Shown here: one piece after another, positions 40,136-43,176 of the stretch | Numbering within the stretch: the stretch's first letter is position 1 | Layout: every line of letters begins with the position of its first letter | Notes under the pieces: generated by a model | Told to the model about the DNA's origin: nothing | Database searches by the model: none | Seen by the model: the letters and a program-made list of their open reading frames with translations, nothing else | DNA from: Folioceros fuciformis | Taxonomy: Eukaryota; Anthocerotophyta; Anthocerotopsida; Anthocerotales | Length of the DNA: 43,176 nt | Assembly (NCBI GenBank): GCA_049999805.1 | Contig: JBNGIO010006380.1 | Location: forward strand, 34,593-77,768 | Direction of reading: 5' to 3' | Program-made: the position numbers and the translations under genes

Positions 40136-41760
40136 TAACAGCTAGCACATATGAATGCAGAGAGGCTCTGGATGATCGCTCCTCATGGATCCAGGAAGGC
40201 TCTAGATAACCGCTGTGTCTAGAAAGGATCCTGGAGATGATCGCTCGGCTATGAGGACAGTGATTCTTCCAAGGAGAACACGTTACCAAAGCATGCACCA
40301 GGCGCATGCAAAGACACTGCATGCTAAACTCTAAACTCAATTTTGTAATCACTCAAAGTCGTGCCTCCTGCATCCGGTTCTTCATGGCCCCAAAGGACCG
40401 AGGCGCTCAGCAAATCAGACGTAGTTTAAGGTGAAATACGATCCTCCGAAGATGTGGGGCAGGCCTAATGCCTCATTCCTGAGATAAGCTCGCCTAAAAC
40501 TGTTTTACGTTGTCCTCTGAGGCTCGCCCCAACCGGACCAAAAACTTGGTAGGTATGGGGGAACTTGACCTTGACGGTTATGTTGTACATTGGGGACGAG
40601 AGGCGCAGGTTCAAGTCTTGACTATGGCTGCAGGGCTACGGGAGGGCCACACGATTAGATGGAAGGAAGTGGAGGGGAACAGTTTCGACAAAACGAGGAA
40701 GGATGTCACTGGACCACAGTCTTTTAGTGCGGTCTTGGGGTGTGTCCTGTGACCAGGGTAACATATGCCCGGAGAGGGTCACCTAGATATTGCTGTGAAC
40801 CAGTGGTTGAAGCTTCCGACACCCTTGGATGACTCAATTCCTACAGATCTGACACCTATGACCTCTGAAGCAGGCCTTCCCAGGACTGCCCACCAGTAAC
40901 GGACCTCATGGGCAGATAGGGAAGCGCCCGGATGTAACCCTGGACGAGCCTAACACGACCTGATAGGGTAGGCATCCGCACGACGTAAACGACAGCAAGA
41001 AGTTTATCAAGCTGCTCGCGTTCTGGACATATTCGTCCAGATACCATTAAGATAACTCACTGCAGGCAATCACCTCAACAATGGTAACCCTTCACGAGCC
41101 CCAGAATGAAGCTCATCAAGCTGCTCGCCTTCTGCACATAATCCTCAAAGCACCTTTGCAATACCCCAATTCGAGCCATCACCTTGACAACCGGTCGTGC
41201 CCCTGATGATAACTCTTAGACGAGCCTAACACGAGCTACTCCTAAGATATCCCCACAACATTCACAACAGGAATAAGCTCATAAGGCTGCTCGGTTCTGG
41301 ACATATCTCGTCCTGAGTACCATTGAGATACCTCACTTCAAGCAAGCACCTGAAAAACAACAGATTGTGCCACAATAAACCCCAAACCAAATAATGGAAG
41401 CACCTCAACTAATGTTACGACAGAAAATCGAATGCAACACAATCCAGAGAATCCATAAGCTTGGCATCCCAGCATGGATGGCATGCAAGTCCCTTCCCCC
41501 TTTCCCGCACCCTGCTACGCTGGCCAAAGAGATTCAAGAGAAACCGTGGGGCAAGTCTGTCTTTTAGTGCAAGACAAAATTGTCCAGCAAATGATATGGT
41601 TCAAAGAGAACGAATTAGTCCCCATGTTCGAGGTAGCAAGTGCCAAATCATATGCCTGCAACATCAATTATCCTACGCGTAGAATCCGATAGGTACTCCC
41701 GTGACAAAGTAGTTTCGCAGCCGTCAATTATACAGCCTCATGGACGGGGAACATCAACCA
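40136..41760. other. Intergenic region with a degenerate repeat family
   Basis: No gene is recognised. A frame at 40510-40752 (+) has no domain. A repeat with a 16-bp conserved start (GACGAGCCTAACACGA at 40943 and 41219) and a core found three times lies at 40943-41361. The right end probably holds the 3' UTR of the plastid protein gene. Confidence 0.45.
40943..41361. repeat. Diverged repeat, two long copies and one core copy
   Basis: The core (AAGCTGCTCG followed by TTCTGGACAT) begins at about 40999, 41108 and 41271. The leading GACGAGCCTAACACGA occurs before the first and third copies only, 276 bp apart. Further shared pieces are TACCATT-AGATA and CAAGCACCT-like ends. Confidence 0.7.
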
Positions 41761-41766
41761 TTTATT
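41761..41766 (-). terminator. Poly(A) signal AATAAA
   Basis: AATAAA on the minus strand lies 150 bp past the stop of the plastid protein gene, a normal distance for its 3' UTR. Confidence 0.4.
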
Positions 41767-41915
41767 GTAGCTGCCAAAATCGAAGCCAAGATATCCACAC
41801 TACCCTAACGCCAACTGCTATGCTTGCGAAACCCTGGGACGCAAGAGGTAACAAGAAACACGCTCACCAGGTGACACAGAAACGCAGCCAAGCTCTTCCA
41901 TGACGCTGATCCAGG

Positions 41916-42467
41916 TTAGGTAGCAGGCTCCAGCTCCGCTTCGTTCACCGTATCCAGCTTCTCATCAGCGCTGAGCTGCGCGGAGATGTTGTCAATGGCC
42001 GCGTTCAGCTGAGCAATCTTCTCCACCAGCGTCTTCCTGGTTTTCTGATCGGCAGCAGAGAGCGAGGCGTCGTTGTACTCTTCCCTCTCCACCGTGCGCT
42101 CAGATTTTCGGTAATCCTCGAACGTGTCCTCGTCTTCAAGGTACTTCGAAGCCTTCTTCGGGGCTCCGTTGCGCTCCCTCTCCGCCACTTCCGAGATGGA
42201 CTTGCTCAGCTGCGGCGCGATCAGGTAGCCGAGCGCTCCGAACACCACTCCCCCGAGCACGAAGCCGGCAAAGAAGTCACTCCCCCCGCCTCCTCTCCTG
42301 TACTCGGCCTGCACCACGGCTCGGTGTGCAGCCCTGACTGCAGACATTGGCTGCGCCAGACCAATTCTCGCCAGCGGCACTCGCGGCCGCTGTTGCGGGG
42401 AATTGAGGGATGCCGGCCATTGCGCGGCCCGTGTGAACACCGCGGTGCTCGCAGCTGCGGCGGCCAT
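41916..42467 (-). CDS. Plastid inner-envelope-type membrane protein, intronless
   Basis: This 183-codon protein resembles Arabidopsis At1g42960 and relatives, small proteins of the chloroplast inner envelope with no known activity. The N-terminus is rich in Ala, Arg and Pro with no early acidic residues, as in plastid transit peptides. The mature part likely starts near VQAEYRRGG (residue about 52). A Gly-rich membrane segment follows (residues 64-84: SDFFAGFVLGGVVFGALGYL, then IAPQ). A charged segment comes next (LEDEDTFEDYRKSE). The conserved block KTRKTLVEKIAQLNAAID (then NISAQL) closes the family region. The acidic insert between the membrane segment and the KTR block is longer than I remember in flowering plants. 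The whole CDS is one exon. A candidate poly(A) signal lies 150 bp downstream. Confidence 0.87.
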   Translation of the reverse strand: MAAAAASTAVFTRAAQWPASLNSPQQRPRVPLARIGLAQPMSAVRAAHRAVVQAEYRRGGGGSDFFAGFVLGGVVFGALGYLIAPQLSKSISEVAERERNGAPKKASKYLEDEDTFEDYRKSERTVEREEYNDASLSAADQKTRKTLVEKIAQLNAAIDNISAQLSADEKLDTVNEAELEPAT

Positions 42468-42809
42468 GGTGGATGGAGCGTGAAAGCTTGTCGATTAGGT
42501 AGCGAGACGGGCAAGGTGTGGACGACAGCGAGCTAAGACGCACCAGGATCTTGGTTTCGCAGGCATGCAGCTCAGAGGTAGCTCGTGCTGGTAGGAAGCA
42601 GGATAGCGGACGGCGTTGGGATCGACTGTGCGGACTGTCCCATTTGTCCCTATCTCCCAACGGAAAGGGCGATGCGTCTAACACGCCAAAAACCTAAGCA
42701 TTGGCCAAGTGGACTATCCTGACTTTAACGAGCACCATAATCACACCTTTCCTCTCAGAAATTATTGCATTACTAAAAAAATTAATATTTTTTTATACAC
42801 TTGAAAATA
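42468..42809. other. Upstream flank of the plastid protein gene
   Basis: These 342 bp hold the gene's 5' UTR and promoter on the minus strand, turning AT-rich from about 42750. No clear TATA box could be assigned. Confidence 0.45.
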
Positions 42810-43176
42810 CAGTCGACCCTCTCTAATTGTGACCTCCATAAATGTTGTACCTTGTGACCTCCCTAAAATGTTGTACCTTGTGACCTTCCTAAATATTATA
42901 CCTCTATAAATGTTACAGGTTTGGGTACTCTAGTCGGGGAGTAAGATTAAATATTTTTTTATAAATATTATATATTAATTGTTTTATGAAAATAGACACT
43001 CCCAATTACTATAATCCAATTTTATAAATATAATTTTAATTTTATAATATAAAAATTATATATATTATGCTTAAAATAGCATGGATAATATAGATATGTA
43101 ACTTATCCAATCACAATACGATAAAAAACCTTGGCGTATGGATGTTAAAGAGAAAATCATTAGAAATTATTAGAAA
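42810..43176. mobile_element. Possible pogo-like transposon terminus, AT-rich, cut by window end
   Basis: After a TA dinucleotide the sequence reads CAGTCGACCCTCTCTAATT. This resembles the CAGT-starting terminal inverted repeats of plant pogo/Tc1-mariner elements and their MITEs, which duplicate TA. The interior is AT-rich, also typical. The second terminus is not in the window, so the call is tentative. Confidence 0.4.
42827..42916 (+). repeat. 25-26-bp tandem repeat, about 3.5 copies
   Basis: Units start TTGTGACCTCC and end TGTTGTACC at 42827-42851, 42852-42877 and 42878-42902, with a partial fourth unit to 42916. It lies just inside the possible transposon terminus. Confidence 0.85.

Noticed and set aside
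41028-41046. Second primer-binding-site-like TGGTATC on the minus strand
   Set aside because: Only seven bases match the iMet site and no LTR pair flanks it.
40943-41361. CRISPR-like array
   Set aside because: The units are diverged and unevenly spaced, there are no short identical repeats with unique spacers, and the genome is eukaryotic.

Overview
The window looks like nuclear DNA of a land plant. It holds spliced protein genes with GT-AG introns of roughly 70 to 280 bp, a plastid-targeted membrane protein, a plant ABCB transporter, a DFR/TKPR-type reductase, plant-type telomere-like TTTAGGG motifs and a Copia LTR retrotransposon. Compact introns and fairly GC-rich genes would fit a non-seed plant (bryophyte or lycophyte), but that is a weak inference. 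Three runs of exactly 100 N mark scaffold gaps. Exon models were built by eye from splice signals, reading phase and remembered family conservation. All the introns used close in phase.

Layout. 0.5-2.1 kb (-): a complete five-exon ZOP1 splicing-factor gene. 2.1-11.2 kb: a repeat-rich block around a dead Copia element (4389-9379) with 193-bp LTRs, a GATGC target duplication and an iMet-type primer binding site. 11.2-12.8 kb (+): a seven-exon HAD phosphatase of the N-acylneuraminate-9-phosphatase-like type. 13.4-16.5 kb (+): a long acidic repeat protein I do not recognise, its 5' end lost in a gap. 18.7-20.5 kb (+): a five-exon gene joining a BED zinc finger to a metallo-beta-lactamase-fold domain. 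21.1-23.1 kb (-): a MoCo-sulfurase-like PLP-fold protein, convergent with it, whose PLP lysine position reads as histidine. 26.3-26.8 kb (+): a small conserved membrane protein. 27.1-28.1 kb (-): intronless ARPC2, a subunit of the Arp2/3 actin nucleator. 29.4-34.8 kb (-): a 13-exon full ABCB transporter. 37.9-39.3 kb (+): a six-exon DFR/TKPR-type reductase with a TATA box. 39.6-40.1 kb (-): a relic copy of the 3' end of the ABCB gene. 41.9-42.5 kb (-): a plastid inner-envelope-type protein. 42.8 kb to the end: an AT-rich stretch that begins like a pogo-type transposon terminus.

The genes are mostly unrelated housekeeping or metabolic loci and do not form one pathway. The points most worth following up are the BED/metallo-beta-lactamase fusion (18.7 kb), the two-repeat acidic protein (13.4 kb), the lysine-less PLP-fold protein (21.1 kb), and the nested ABCB relics at 29.1 kb and 39.7 kb.
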